A stretch of DNA of 64,000 nt, taken from contig JAZQHT010000012.1 in NCBI GenBank assembly GCA_045540715.1, positions 1-64,000 of the forward strand, written 5' to 3'. Both the position numbers and the translations under genes were made by a program. The notes under the pieces are model-generated. The model saw only the letters and a program-made list of their open reading frames with translations, made no database searches and had not been told where the DNA came from. The stretch's first letter is position 1. The number at the start of each line of letters is the position of its first letter. Below, piece after piece: positions 8,944 to 16,284 of this stretch. This DNA is from UMGS1279 sp045540715 (lineage in GTDB: Bacteria > Bacillota > Clostridia > Oscillospirales > Acutalibacteraceae).

Positions 8944-9021
8944 GGTGGGTATAGCTTAGTTGGTTAAAGCGCCAGTTTGTGGCACTGGAGACCGTCGGTT
9001 CGAATCCGACTATCCACCCCA
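8944..9021 (+). tRNA. tRNA-His (anticodon GTG)
   Basis: Full cloverleaf: acceptor GTGGGTA (8945-8951) pairs with TATCCAC (9011-9017); anticodon stem CCAGT/ACTGG encloses the loop TTGTGGC with anticodon GTG; T-stem is GTCGG/CCGAC. The extra 5' G at 8944 and discriminator C73 are the histidine identity elements. CCA is encoded. Confidence 0.97.
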
Positions 9022-9035
9022 CATAAATTAAATAA

Positions 9036-9110
9036 TGGGGTGGCGCCAAGCGGTAAGGCACCAGACTTTGACTCTGGCATGCGTAGGTTCAAATCCTGCC
9101 ACCCCAGCCA
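9036..9110 (+). tRNA. tRNA-Gln (anticodon TTG)
   Basis: Acceptor TGGGGTG pairs perfectly with CACCCCA; anticodon stem CCAGA/TCTGG encloses CTTTGAC with anticodon TTG; the T-arm and encoded CCA are present. It lies 14 nt after tRNA-His and shares its promoter. Confidence 0.97.
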
Positions 9111-9113
9111 AAA

Positions 9114-9145
9114 AACTCCTCGAACTATGTTCGGGGAGTTTTTTT
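9114..9145 (+). terminator. Rho-independent terminator of the tRNA pair
   Basis: A 12-bp stem (AACTCCTCGAAC / GTTCGGGGAGTT, one G-U pair) is followed by seven T. Confidence 0.9.
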
Positions 9146-9222
9146 ACTTCTTCACTCTTCACTTTTAACTTAAGAGGTTGTATAACGTGAAAACTTATGT
9201 TAAACTATTTTTGGTGATATTT

Positions 9223-9561
9223 ATGACACACAATATGAAACTGCATTTACAACCATTTGAAATGATTAAAAATGGTGAAAAGATTTACGAACTGCGTTTA
9301 TACGATGAAAAAAGAAGACAAATAAACCTAGGCGATAAAATAATTTTTACTAATAAAAATGGGGAAGAACTAAAAGTTAAGGTTGTTGGTCTGCATAAAT
9401 TTTCAAGTTTTAAAGAGCTTTATCAAGCTCTACCGCTAGAAAAATGCGGCTATTTAAAAGAAGAATTAGCAACCGCAAGTTTTACCGATATGTTAGAATA
9501 TTATTCTATATCAGAACAAGAAAAATACGGCGTTTTAGCAATAGAAATTGCTTTAATTTAA
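9223..9561 (+). CDS. ASCH/PUA-like domain protein
   Basis: 112 residues from the ATG at 9223, preceded by GGTGAT, a ribosome site used by several genes in this window; an in-frame GTG at 9187 with AAGAGG upstream would add 12 residues. The pattern MKLHLQPFEMIKNGEK.YELRLYDEKR..I..GD.I.F is typical of short ASCH domains, PUA-like folds thought to bind RNA or modified nucleotides. Specific substrates are known for few members (for example the E. coli YqfB amidohydrolase), and I cannot assign one. It stands alone between the tRNA terminator and the convergent XRE gene. Confidence 0.75.
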   Translation: MTHNMKLHLQPFEMIKNGEKIYELRLYDEKRRQINLGDKIIFTNKNGEELKVKVVGLHKFSSFKELYQALPLEKCGYLKEELATASFTDMLEYYSISEQEKYGVLAIEIALI

Positions 9562-9598
9562 AAACTACAAATGCCGTTTTTCTACAAGGTCAATATGA

Positions 9599-9641
9599 AA
9601 TAAAACCCGTTAAACCTTAAAGATTAACGGGTTTTATTTTT
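9599..9641. terminator. Bidirectional terminator between ASCH and XRE genes
   Basis: The inverted repeat AATAAAACCCGTTAA / TTAACGGGTTTTATT carries T-rich flanks on both strands and overlaps the XRE gene stop. Confidence 0.8.
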
Positions 9642-9879
9642 CCTTCAAAAGTTCATCAACGCCTATTTTAAATACTTTTGCAAAGGCGACAATTTCAATG
9701 TCTGTGACAAATCTTTTTCCACATTCAATACGTTGGATGGCGTTTTTGTCAATATCTAAACCAACTAGTTGTAACCTGTCAGCTAGTTCACGTTGAGATA
9801 TTTTAAGTTTAGTTCTATAGATACTAATATTTTTGCCACAAATATTATTTAGTCCTTCTTTAGTTTTGTTTATAAACAT
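9634..9879 (-). CDS. XRE-family helix-turn-helix transcriptional regulator
   Basis: 81-residue single-domain regulator. The helix-turn-helix spans about residues 20-75: IYRTKLKISQRELADRL is followed by a recognition-helix region ending NAIQRIECGKRFVTD and by FKIGVDELL, the usual XRE end. AAGGAG precedes the ATG. It is divergent from the lipoprotein gene at 9984, and the shared intergenic region carries two 19-bp operator-like palindromes over both promoters, so it most likely represses itself and its neighbour (inference). There is no extra ligand or protease-like domain, so the inducing signal is not evident. Confidence 0.88.
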   Translation of the reverse strand: MFINKTKEGLNNICGKNISIYRTKLKISQRELADRLQLVGLDIDKNAIQRIECGKRFVTDIEIVAFAKVFKIGVDELLKEK

Positions 9880-9893
9880 ATTTTCTCCTTTTT

Positions 9894-9967
9894 TGACATT
9901 TAGTGCTTGTCATTAAGAAAATTATATGCTATAATACCTATAAATATGACATTTACTAAATGTCAAA
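9894..9967. promoter_or_regulatory. Divergent promoter region with two 19-bp palindromic operators
   Basis: Operator 1 is TGACATTTAGTGCTTGTCA (9894-9912) and operator 2 is TGACATTTACTAAATGTCA (9947-9965), starts 53 nt apart. The plus-strand promoter is TTGTCA (9907-9912) with 17-nt spacing to TATAAT (9930-9935); its -35 box lies in operator 1 and operator 2 covers the start of transcription. On the minus strand TTGACA (9966-9961) lies in operator 2. Operator outer arms TTTGACATTTAGT and ACTAAATGTCAAA also form a larger inverted repeat (9892-9904 with 9955-9967). Confidence 0.8.
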
Positions 9968-9983
9968 AGAAGGAGAGTAAATT

Positions 9984-10466
9984 ATGAAAAAATTGTTATC
10001 TATTTTAATGTGTCTAATTATTATGTTAAGTTTCGCAGCTTGCGGCGATGCTTCGACAGGTGGAAATGGACCAAGCACTTTCGGACTTAATGAAACATCA
10101 ACTTATGATGGAGTTAAGTATACAGCATTAGAAATTAAAGAATCCAATGGTTCTGATTTCTTTGTTCCTGATGAAGGAAAAGTATTTCTAGGCGTTAAAT
10201 TTAGCATCGAAAACACATCGGAAGAAGAACAAAATATTAGTTCAATGTTAATGTTTGAAGGTTATGTTGATGATGTTGTATGCGATTATTCTTTAAGTGC
10301 GGCTTCTCATTTTGATGATGGAACTTTAGACGGAACCATCGCTCCCGGTAAAAAACTAGTTGGTTGGTATGCTGTTGAAATACCAAAAGATTATAAGAAA
10401 TTTGAACTTCAAATTTCTCCGGATATGTTTAGTGAGGACACACTAACGTTTGTATATGAAAAATAA
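9984..10466 (+). CDS. DUF4352-type lipoprotein
   Basis: 160 residues with a lipoprotein signal: lysine start, hydrophobic core and lipobox LSFAAC, giving a lipidated Cys at about residue 20. The rest has the immunoglobulin-like DUF4352 layout: a YDGVKYTALEI strand, GKVFLGVKFSIENTSEEEQNIS, then IAPGKKLVGWYAVEIPKDYKKFELQISP. Such proteins sit on the outer face of the membrane and often accompany regulators or transporters; no enzymatic role is known. A GGAGAG site precedes the ATG. Divergent expression with the XRE gene and shared operators make it the likely regulated target. Confidence 0.85.
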   Translation: MKKLLSILMCLIIMLSFAACGDASTGGNGPSTFGLNETSTYDGVKYTALEIKESNGSDFFVPDEGKVFLGVKFSIENTSEEEQNISSMLMFEGYVDDVVCDYSLSAASHFDDGTLDGTIAPGKKLVGWYAVEIPKDYKKFELQISPDMFSEDTLTFVYEK

Positions 10467-10476
10467 TTAATATTTT

Positions 10477-10507
10477 AAAGACAAGTTGAATCAACTTGTC
10501 TTTTTTA
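10477..10507 (+). terminator. Terminator of the lipoprotein gene
   Basis: Stem AGACAAGTTGA / TCAACTTGTCT followed by six T. Confidence 0.88.
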
Positions 10508-10576
10508 TTTGCATTTTATTTATATATGTGATAAACTTTATTTTATAGAAAAATCATTGAAAAAGCGTGATATTTA

Positions 10577-11410
10577 ATGAAAAATCTGCAAAATTTACAC
10601 ACCCATACCACCTATTGCGATGGTAAACACACACCAGAAGAAATGGTGCAGTTTGCTATTGGTAAGGGGTTTGATTCATTAGGTTTTTCAGGGCATTCTT
10701 ATATGTCTTTTAGTAAAGATTGGTCAATGTCTCTAGAGGGTACCAAAGAATATAAAAAAGAAATAACTGCTTTAAAAGAAAAATATAAAGGCGTTATTGA
10801 TATTTATTTAGGTTTAGAGTTTGAAATGTATTCTCATCACGAGCTTTCAGGCGGTATGGATTTATCGGGCTACGATTATCTTATCGGTTCATCTCACTAC
10901 CTTAAGTTTGACGATGAAATAGTGGGTTTTGATCGTGATGCAAAAACCGTTAAAGAGGTAATTGATAAATATTTTAACGGCAACGGCCTTAACTTTGCAA
11001 AAAAATATTATGAAGATTTTTCGCAAATTTACACAATGGGAAAATTTGATATTTTAGGCCATATTGATATAATTTCAAAAACCATAGAACAAATTCCGCA
11101 TTTTGATGAAAACTGCGATGAATACTTGTCTTATGCGTATAATTTTATATCTAATATTAAGGGTAAAATTCCACTTTTTGAGGTTAATACCGGCTCAATA
11201 GGGCGCGGATATAGAAAAACGCCTTATCCATCATTAAACATTTTAAAAGAGCTTAATAAACAAGGCTTTGGTGCAATAATTTCTTCCGATTGCCATAACG
11301 GAGAATTTTTAGATTGTAATTTTGAAGATGCAAGAGAATTATTAAAAACCGCAGGTTTTACAGAGCGTTATATTTTAACTAAAAACGGCTTTAAGGCGGT
11401 TGAAATTTAA
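10577..11410 (+). CDS. hisJ: PHP-domain histidinol-phosphatase (HisJ/HisK type)
   Basis: 277 residues, matching the Bacillus HisJ/YtvP class (about 268). Metal-binding PHP motifs are visible: NLHTHTTYCDGKHTPEEMV at residues 6-24, FSGHSYMSF, LGLEFEMY, GSSHYL, DILGHIDII and a final SSDCHN. The expected reaction is hydrolysis of L-histidinol phosphate in histidine synthesis, but no other his gene is in the window, so a different phosphomonoester substrate is possible. Its stop is 9 nt from the eutH start, suggesting cotranscription. Confidence 0.85.
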   Translation: MKNLQNLHTHTTYCDGKHTPEEMVQFAIGKGFDSLGFSGHSYMSFSKDWSMSLEGTKEYKKEITALKEKYKGVIDIYLGLEFEMYSHHELSGGMDLSGYDYLIGSSHYLKFDDEIVGFDRDAKTVKEVIDKYFNGNGLNFAKKYYEDFSQIYTMGKFDILGHIDIISKTIEQIPHFDENCDEYLSYAYNFISNIKGKIPLFEVNTGSIGRGYRKTPYPSLNILKELNKQGFGAIISSDCHNGEFLDCNFEDARELLKTAGFTERYILTKNGFKAVEI

Positions 11411-11419
11411 GGGGATATT

Positions 11420-12496
11420 ATGAACGTTTTAACAATTATAATGCTGGTATTCGCTATAATTGGCGGACTTGATCGCATTTTTGGTAACCGCTTAAAACTA
11501 GGTAACGAATTTGAAAAGGGCTTTTTAGTTTTAGGCGATATGGCTCTTTCGATGGTTGGTATGATTGTTTTAGCACCATTTTTAGCCGATATTTTAGACC
11601 CCGTGTTTAAGTGGTTTTATACAACTTTAAATATTGACCCGTCAATTATTCCCGCATCACTTTTTGCAAACGATATGGGGGGCGCTCCATTAAGCAAAGA
11701 AATTGCTCAAAATACAGATATTGGTATGTTTAACGCACTTGTTGTTTCTTCTATGATGGGAGCAACCATTTCTTTCACAATTCCTTATGCATTAGGTGTT
11801 GTAAAAAAAGAATTACATAAAGAAATGTTTTTAGGCTTTTTATGTGGTATTGCAACGGTTTTTATAGGCTGTTTTGTTGTTGGCTTAGTGCTTGCAATTC
11901 CGTTTGTAAGCTTATGTTTAAACCTTTTACCACTAATAATTTTTTCAGCCATTATTGTGGTTGGGCTATTGTTAATTCCAAATATCACGGTTAAAATTTT
12001 TAAGGGCTTAGGTCTTGCAATTAAAGGTTTAATTACGGTTGGGCTTTTAATTGGTATGATAGAATTTTTAACCGGTTATAAACTTTTAAACGGCTTGGCT
12101 ACAGTTGATGAAGCCGCAGTTGTTTGCTTTAATGCTGCAATTGTGCTTGCAGGTGCTTTTCCTCTTATGAAAATTATCTCTGTAATTTTAACAAAGCCAA
12201 TGCAAAAAATAGGCGCAAAAGCAGGTATGAATAACATTTCTGTAATGGGCTTTATTTCTTCTGTTGTAACCAACGTTACCACCTTTAAAATGCTAAACGA
12301 TATGGACAAAAAAGGTGTAGTTTTAAACTCTGCTTTTGCAGTTTCAGCTTCCTTTTTAATTGGCGGACATTTAGCATACACTATGGCGTTTGATGCAAAA
12401 TATACTCTTTACGTGGTGCTTGCAAAACTAATTTCGGGTATATGCGCACTTATATTATCGGTGTTTATTTATAAAAAACAATATAAAAAAGCATAA
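11420..12496 (+). CDS. eutH: EutH-family ethanolamine transporter
   Basis: 358 residues with about 10-11 hydrophobic helices. The N-terminal IGGLDRIFGNRLKLGNEFEKGF, the FLADILDPVF segment and ASLFANDMGGAPLSKEIA are diagnostic of EutH, the membrane protein that helps ethanolamine enter cells. Normally it lies in a eut operon with lyase and shell genes; here none is present and it follows a PHP phosphatase. AAGGGGAT precedes the ATG. An orphan eutH could supply ethanolamine as a nitrogen source for a lyase elsewhere, or transport another small amine (inference). Confidence 0.9.
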   Translation: MNVLTIIMLVFAIIGGLDRIFGNRLKLGNEFEKGFLVLGDMALSMVGMIVLAPFLADILDPVFKWFYTTLNIDPSIIPASLFANDMGGAPLSKEIAQNTDIGMFNALVVSSMMGATISFTIPYALGVVKKELHKEMFLGFLCGIATVFIGCFVVGLVLAIPFVSLCLNLLPLIIFSAIIVVGLLLIPNITVKIFKGLGLAIKGLITVGLLIGMIEFLTGYKLLNGLATVDEAAVVCFNAAIVLAGAFPLMKIISVILTKPMQKIGAKAGMNNISVMGFISSVVTNVTTFKMLNDMDKKGVVLNSAFAVSASFLIGGHLAYTMAFDAKYTLYVVLAKLISGICALILSVFIYKKQYKKA

Positions 12497-12499
12497 ATT

Positions 12500-12532
12500 T
12501 AAATCCTCAAAGTTTTCTTTGAGGATTTTTTT
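12500..12532 (+). terminator. Terminator after eutH
   Basis: Stem AAATCCTCAAAG / CTTTGAGGATTT with a short T-rich loop and seven T. Confidence 0.9.
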
Positions 12533-12610
12533 ATGTTTATTTATTATATTATAATTGCAAATTTAAAAGTTATATGTTAAACTTAAAAAAACAACTTTAG
12601 GAGTGTTTTT

Positions 12611-15061
12611 ATGGAAAAAATATATTTGCATAACGGCTGGAAATTTAGTAGTAAAAAAACAGGTGTTTTAGATGCTACAGTTCCCGGTTGCGTACACACC
12701 GACTTGGCTAAACATGGTGTTATTCCCGATTTATTTTGGAGAGACAATAATAAAGATTATCAATGGATTGAAGAATTAGATTTTGATTACTTTGTTAAGT
12801 TCGATGCAAAGCCAGGGAAAAAGGTGTTTTTATGCTTTGAAGGGCTAGACACTTATTGCAAAATCTATCTTAACAATAATCTACTTGGCACAGCCGAAAA
12901 TATGTTTATTCCACACGAATTTGAAGTTACCAACCTTTTAAAAGAAAAGGACAATCTTTTATTTATTAAGTTCCGTTCTGCAGTTAAAGAGGTTGAAGGA
13001 TTAGAAGAACGTTCTCACGCATTTACCGCCGAAAGATTAAACACAAGAAGAATTCAATGCACTTACGGTTGGGACTGGGTTGACCGCTTTGTAACAACCG
13101 GAGTTTATCGTCCTGTATATTTAAAATATGCCGATGATATGTATGCTGAAAATATTTACATTTGTACCGAAAATATTGATGATTTTTCTGCAGGCATTTA
13201 TACCGAAATTGAGTTTAATAATGCAGAAATCGGCGGTATGGTAAATGTCGAAATTTTAGATCCGCAAAATAAGGTTGTAGCAGCGACAAAATTTTTCTGC
13301 AAAGAAAAATTAGCTGTTAAACGTTTTGATATTAAAAACCCACAACTTTGGTATCCAAACGGCTATGGCGAACATCCACTTTATACAATAAAAGTTACTG
13401 TTGGCGATAACGTTTGTTCAGATACTTTTGGTATTAGAACACTTAAAATATTACAGCTTACCGATGAAGAAGGTAGCGAATATTACAAAAAAGCTATTAG
13501 TATGCAAGAAACCTTCTTTGGCAAGCAATATAGCCATAACGAAGAATTCAAAGGCTTTAAAGTGCTTGTAAACGGTACCGAAATTTTCTGTATGGGCGGC
13601 AACTGGGTTCCTTGCGAGCCATATCCATCTGCAGAAACCAAAGAAAAATTTGCCGCTCTTATTAAAAAAGCAGTAGATATGGGCGCTAACTTCTTGCGCG
13701 TTTGGGGCGGCGGCCTTTTTGAACAACAAGATTTTTATTATGAATGCGATAAAAACGGTATTTTAGTTGCTCAAGACTTTTTGATGGCTTGCGGCCATTA
13801 CCCTGAAAAAGAAGATTGGTTTATTGAAGAACTTAAAAAAGAATCGCTTTTTGCGGTTAAATCTTTAAGAAATCACCCATCACTTTGTTGGTGGCATGGC
13901 GATAATGAAAATGCAGTGGACGGAAGTGATACCGATACCGATTATACCGGCAGAGATACTGCATATAAAGGTATTGCGCCAAATATTTATAAATACGATA
14001 AAACCCGTCAATTTTTACCCTCGAGTCCTTATGGCGGCAGTACTTATGCATCACTTACACAAGGCACATGCCATAACTCGAACTATTGTTATGACATTTT
14101 TGCATATTTCCATAACGAACCTTGTGACGATTATAAAACCTTCTTCGAAAACTTCTGTGGCAGATTTGTTTCTGAAGAACCAACCTTTGGTGCGGTAACA
14201 AGAAGCAGTATGCTTAAATTTATGACTTTAGAAGACATTTATGATAAAGATGAAGAAATATTAAAGTTCCACACAAAAAACAATCCTTGTTTAGACCGTC
14301 ATATGTATGACGATATTTCTGAATTTACCGCAAAGGTTTTAGGCGAATTTAAAGACGGTGAAGACCGCTACTTTAAATATAAATATATTCAATACGAGTG
14401 GATAAGAGCAATTTTTGAAAACGACCTTAAAAATCTTGATTACTGCAACGGCTTAGTGTTCTGGATGTTTAACGACTGTTGGCCTGCAGCACTTGGTTGG
14501 TCGTTTGTAGATTATTATTGTTTACCAAAAGCATCGTATTATATCTTTAAACGCCTTGCTAAAAAGGTTACAAGCACAGTTAATCTAAAAGATAATGGTT
14601 ATACAGTTACCGTATCAAACAAAGGCACTAAAGAAAACGCAGTTAAAGGTGTTGTAACCGTTTTAGATTTAAATAACGGCTTTAAAGAAGTAACAACCGA
14701 AGAATTTGAACTAAAGGTTAATGCGTATAGTGTAGCTAAATGCACTCTTAAAACAGAATATAAAGCAAATTATTTGGTTGTTGTTGATATCGAAACCGAT
14801 GGTTATACCGATAGAACCTTCTATAAAGACGGTGCGCTTCATATTAATAATAAAACAGAAAATATTGAAGTAATTTCTAAAACCGAAAACACCATTACCG
14901 TTAAAGCCAAAGAATATACCCACGTTGTTGAATTTGAAGGCCAATTCGTGTTTAGCGATAACTATTTCTCGCTAAAACAAGGCGAAGAAAAAACAATTAA
15001 GTTTGAGGCCTTTAATAATACAGATAACTCTGATTTTGCAATTACAGCATATAGCTTATAA
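12611..15061 (+). CDS. Glycoside hydrolase family 2 beta-mannosidase
   Basis: 816 residues with no signal peptide, so probably cytoplasmic. It has the GH2 order: N-terminal sugar-binding jelly roll (1-180, with LHNGWKF and VPGCVHTDL), immunoglobulin-like domain (about 180-285), TIM barrel (about 315-640) and a C-terminal beta domain. The catalytic acid/base is E433 in WWHGDNEN and the nucleophile is E522 in FVSEEP, fitting the beta-mannosidase branch (usual motifs LW.GNNEN and VSE.G). It would trim beta-mannosyl residues from imported mannan or N-glycan oligosaccharides. AGGAG precedes the start. It lies 20 nt from the lipid kinase gene. Confidence 0.92.
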   Translation: MEKIYLHNGWKFSSKKTGVLDATVPGCVHTDLAKHGVIPDLFWRDNNKDYQWIEELDFDYFVKFDAKPGKKVFLCFEGLDTYCKIYLNNNLLGTAENMFIPHEFEVTNLLKEKDNLLFIKFRSAVKEVEGLEERSHAFTAERLNTRRIQCTYGWDWVDRFVTTGVYRPVYLKYADDMYAENIYICTENIDDFSAGIYTEIEFNNAEIGGMVNVEILDPQNKVVAATKFFCKEKLAVKRFDIKNPQLWYPNGYGEHPLYTIKVTVGDNVCSDTFGIRTLKILQLTDEEGSEYYKKAISMQETFFGKQYSHNEEFKGFKVLVNGTEIFCMGGNWVPCEPYPSAETKEKFAALIKKAVDMGANFLRVWGGGLFEQQDFYYECDKNGILVAQDFLMACGHYPEKEDWFIEELKKESLFAVKSLRNHPSLCWWHGDNENAVDGSDTDTDYTGRDTAYKGIAPNIYKYDKTRQFLPSSPYGGSTYASLTQGTCHNSNYCYDIFAYFHNEPCDDYKTFFENFCGRFVSEEPTFGAVTRSSMLKFMTLEDIYDKDEEILKFHTKNNPCLDRHMYDDISEFTAKVLGEFKDGEDRYFKYKYIQYEWIRAIFENDLKNLDYCNGLVFWMFNDCWPAALGWSFVDYYCLPKASYYIFKRLAKKVTSTVNLKDNGYTVTVSNKGTKENAVKGVVTVLDLNNGFKEVTTEEFELKVNAYSVAKCTLKTEYKANYLVVVDIETDGYTDRTFYKDGALHINNKTENIEVISKTENTITVKAKEYTHVVEFEGQFVFSDNYFSLKQGEEKTIKFEAFNNTDNSDFAITAYSL

Positions 15062-15081
15062 AAAATTAAAGGGGAACGAAA

Positions 15082-15957
15082 ATGGGCATCTATTATATCT
15101 TATACAACCCATATGCAGGTGGCGGCAAAAAAGAAAGCATTACCGACAAATTAAGCAAAATCTTAACCGATAAACCCTTAAAATTTTGCAATCTTTTAGA
15201 AATTAACGATTATGATAAATTTTTTAAGGAAATGCAAGAAGGGGACGACCTTGTTTTGTGCGGTGGCGATGGTACACTTAACCGCTTTATTAACGATACA
15301 AAACATATAGATTATAAACATAAGTTTTATTTTTATCCTTGCGGAAGCGGTAATGATTTGCTTAATGACCTAACGGTTGATAGAACAAAACCCTTTTTAG
15401 TTGAAGATTATTTAAAAAATTTACCCGAAGTTACCATTAGAAATAAAAGTTATACTTATTTTAACGGAACAGGATTTGGACTTGATGGTTTTGTGTGTTA
15501 CGAAGGTAATAGAATTCGTCAACAAAAGGGTAAAATTAACTATATTGCAATAGCATTACGCGGTTTTTTATATGCCTTTAAACCGGGTAAAGTTAATATA
15601 GTTGCAGATGGTAAAGAATATACCTTTAATAAAGTGTGGCTATGCCCCGTTATGAAGGGCAAATACTTTGGCGGCGGTATGATGATTGCTCCTATGCAAG
15701 ACCGCTATGCTGAAGATAATTCGTTACATATAATTGTTGCTCACGACCTTTCAAAAATTAAAATTATAGCATTGTTTTTAAGCATTTTTAAGGGTGAACA
15801 TATTAAATTTAAAAAGAACATTACCGTCATTAAGTGTAACGAAGCTTACGTTAAATATGAACGTCCTTGTATTATGCAGGTTGACGGCGAAGCTATGATT
15901 GACGTTCAAGAGTTTTCCGTAACTAGTAAAACCAAGCAAAAAGCCATTAAAAAATAG
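15082..15957 (+). CDS. Diacylglycerol/lipid kinase family protein
   Basis: 291 residues of the DAGK_cat/YegS class of soluble lipid kinases. Signatures are YNPYAGGGKK near the N-terminus, the nucleotide loop LCGGDGTLNRF (about 58-68), YPCGSGNDLLNDL, and a C-terminal beta-sandwich ending MQVDGEAM. DgkB-type enzymes recycle diacylglycerol from lipoteichoic acid or lipid turnover; the exact lipid here is not determinable. GGGGAA precedes the ATG. Cotranscription with the beta-mannosidase is likely, and the T-box promoter starts immediately after its stop. Confidence 0.9.
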   Translation: MGIYYILYNPYAGGGKKESITDKLSKILTDKPLKFCNLLEINDYDKFFKEMQEGDDLVLCGGDGTLNRFINDTKHIDYKHKFYFYPCGSGNDLLNDLTVDRTKPFLVEDYLKNLPEVTIRNKSYTYFNGTGFGLDGFVCYEGNRIRQQKGKINYIAIALRGFLYAFKPGKVNIVADGKEYTFNKVWLCPVMKGKYFGGGMMIAPMQDRYAEDNSLHIIVAHDLSKIKIIALFLSIFKGEHIKFKKNITVIKCNEAYVKYERPCIMQVDGEAMIDVQEFSVTSKTKQKAIKK

Positions 15958-15958
15958 G

Positions 15959-15987
15959 TTGACAAATATTTTTTACGGGTGTATAAT
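15959..15987 (+). promoter_or_regulatory. Sigma-A promoter of the T-box/trpB transcript
   Basis: TTGACA (15959-15964), 17-nt spacer, TATAAT (15982-15987): near-ideal consensus overlapping the end of the lipid kinase gene by nothing but two bases of gap. Confidence 0.9.
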
Positions 15988-15993
15988 TTTTTA

Positions 15994-16250
15994 AACCGTT
16001 GAAGAAGAGTAAGTAGGTTTTAATTATTTAATTACAGAGAGCCGCCGTTGGTGGAAAGGCGGCATTAAAGTTAAAATTGAATGGACTTCTGAGGGCAAGC
16101 TGAAATAATAGTATGCAAGCCGGAGTTGACGCTTCGTTAAAAAATGTCAGCGTATGATAGTACGCGCAAAGCGGGCGAATTTTTTCGCCAAGCCAGGTGG
16201 CACCGCAGGATTATCTCCTGTCCCGGCAAATATAGGGACAGGAGTTTTTT
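15994..16250 (+). ncRNA. T-box riboswitch, probable tryptophan (UGG) specifier
   Basis: A leader of about 260 nt ending in the T-box core AGGTGGCACCGCAGG (16195-16209) and a terminator with a 10-bp stem (CTCCTGTCCC 16215-16224 / GGGACAGGAG 16235-16244) and T6. Stem I features include the GAAGAAGAGTAAGTA start (16000-16014) and a strong apical hairpin GCCGCC/GGCGGC (16041-16064). The likely specifier is TGG at 16082-16084 in GAATGGAC, at the usual 3' side of the specifier loop. Uncharged tRNA-Trp would favour readthrough into trpB. This explains the long gap between lipid kinase and trpB. Confidence 0.9.
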
Positions 16251-16284
16251 ATTTATTTCGTCCCTAAAGAAAGGAGACAGCGAA

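Noticed and set aside
8870..9168. Two overlapping short frames across the tRNA genes
   Set aside because: They translate tRNA sequence and have no independent support; tRNA structure is complete.
16144..16284. Possible 47-residue N-terminal extension of the TrpB2 protein
   Set aside because: This stretch holds the T-box core and terminator; a strong ribosome site sits just before the ATG at 16285.
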